A DNA stretch of 6,176 bases from an uncultured Treponema sp. (GTDB lineage Bacteria; Spirochaetota; Spirochaetia; Treponematales; Treponemataceae). Shown one piece after another: positions 5,901 through 6,176 of the stretch. The DNA is taken from assembly GCA_937891125.1 (NCBI GenBank), contig CALAEZ010000048.1, positions 1 through 6,176 of the forward strand. Reading direction: 5' to 3'. Numbering within the stretch: position 1 is the first letter of the stretch; every line of letters begins with the position of its first letter. The translations under genes and the position numbers were made by a program. The notes under the pieces are model-generated. The model had not been told where the DNA came from. It made no database searches and saw nothing but the letters and a program-made list of their open reading frames with translations.

Positions 5901-6139
5901 TAGCGGACGAGGGGCAGGGTATGTCAAAGCGCGAGATGGCGAGGGCGTTTGACCGCTACTACCGCGCCAAGACGGTCCTCGAATCTGGCAAGGGCGGCTT
6001 CGGCATCGGGCTTTGCACCGCCCGCGAGTTCGCGCGTTCGATGGGCGGCGATCTCACCGTCCGGGCGAACAGCCCGCACGGGTGCATTTTCACTCTGTCG
6101 CTCCCAGCGGCGAAAGGGGGCAATGAAGCGGTATCTTGA
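5900..6139 (+). CDS. Sensor histidine kinase, end of ATPase domain (5' part missing at a join)
   Basis: The frame shows the back half of a GHKL/HATPase_c domain. A-D-E-G-Q-G-M (5903-5923) is the G1 box, F-D-R-Y-Y-R-A (about 5948-5968) the F box, and G-K-G-G-F-G-I-G-L (5987-6013) the G2 box. The closing G-G-D-L-T-V and G-C-I-F-T-L-S-L-P follow. In these kinases the domain binds ATP for autophosphorylation of a histidine in the preceding DHp domain. The DHp domain, the N box and any sensor part are absent. ATG 5921 is internal to the G1 box and is not a start. The DNA is strongly GC-rich at third codon positions, unlike everything to its left. It ends TGA at 6139 and overlaps the next gene by 17 nt. 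Ligand and partner response regulator cannot be told. Confidence 0.85.
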   Translation, partial: LADEGQGMSKREMARAFDRYYRAKTVLESGKGGFGIGLCTAREFARSMGGDLTVRANSPHGCIFTLSLPAAKGGNEAVS

Positions 6140-6176
6140 GATATTGCGGCTTGTCTGGCCGCTTGCGCTCGGCATG
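6123..6176 (+). CDS. Membrane protein start, possibly a MATE-family efflux transporter (3' end outside window)
   Basis: Eighteen codons are visible, starting M-K-R-Y-L-E-I-L-R-L and ending V-W-P-L-A-L-G-M at the window edge. The ATG follows an AAAGGGGG stretch (6113-6120) that can serve as ribosome binding site, and it lies inside the last 17 nt of the kinase gene, suggesting translational coupling. A short basic start followed by a hydrophobic run with P-L-A-L-G is the usual beginning of MATE multidrug/cation antiporters. Eighteen residues are too few to exclude another membrane family, such as an ABC exporter. The gene is real with fair confidence; the family is a guess. Confidence 0.5.
   Translation, partial: MKRYLEILRLVWPLALGM

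Noticed and set aside
5901..5927. ATG 5927 as the start of the minus-strand gene ending at 5661
   Set aside because: The residues it adds are the reverse of the histidine kinase G1-box codons in a GC-rich piece; the native gene continued elsewhere.
1..6176. CRISPR array, tRNA, rRNA or insertion sequence
   Set aside because: No regularly spaced repeats, cloverleaf-like segments, rRNA motifs, transposase motifs or terminal inverted repeats were seen on either strand.

Overview
This window does not read as one continuous stretch of a single genome. It looks like four pieces from unrelated bacteria joined end to end, because at three places (about 1347, 3131-3165 and 5900) an identifiable gene stops in mid-domain and a different family begins, with base composition or codon style changing at the same point. 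No transposase, integrase, tRNA, att-like repeat or target-site duplication was seen at the joins. The simplest explanation is a chimeric metagenomic assembly or artificial concatenation rather than natural transfer. Organism assignments below are inferred from family resemblance, not from any search.

Piece A (1 to about 1346) looks like a Gram-positive gut Clostridia/Lachnospiraceae genome. It holds the 3' part of an acyl-ACP thioesterase gene, a clear hairpin terminator, a 200-nt gap, and the first half of a radical SAM enzyme gene with a strong AGGAGG ribosome binding site. Piece B (about 1348 to about 3143) is Bacteroidetes/Prevotella-like. It holds the C-terminal half of a family 97 glycoside hydrolase on +, a terminator, and, convergent on -, the C-terminal part of a DUF389-type membrane protein.

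Piece C (about 3144-3165 to about 5900, all genes on -) is probably from a spirochaete of the Treponema type. Read in transcription order it has the end of an unidentified protein, a lipoprotein and a 310-residue protein, all three linked by ATGA stop/start overlaps. A 62-nt gap with a good sigma-70-type promoter follows, then a ComFB-domain protein fused to a carboxypeptidase-regulatory-like beta domain. ComFB proteins of cyanobacteria have been reported as cyclic-dinucleotide receptors, and the 310-residue neighbour has a faint YcgR/PilZ-like layout, so this piece may concern second-messenger signalling. That is the most interesting biology here, but it is inference.

Piece D (about 5900-6176) is GC-rich. 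It holds the end of a sensor histidine kinase ATPase domain and, overlapping it by 17 nt, the first 18 codons of a membrane protein that may be a MATE-type transporter. Only two genes in the window are intact with recognisable starts and stops (lipoprotein and 310-residue protein), plus the ComFB gene, which also appears complete.
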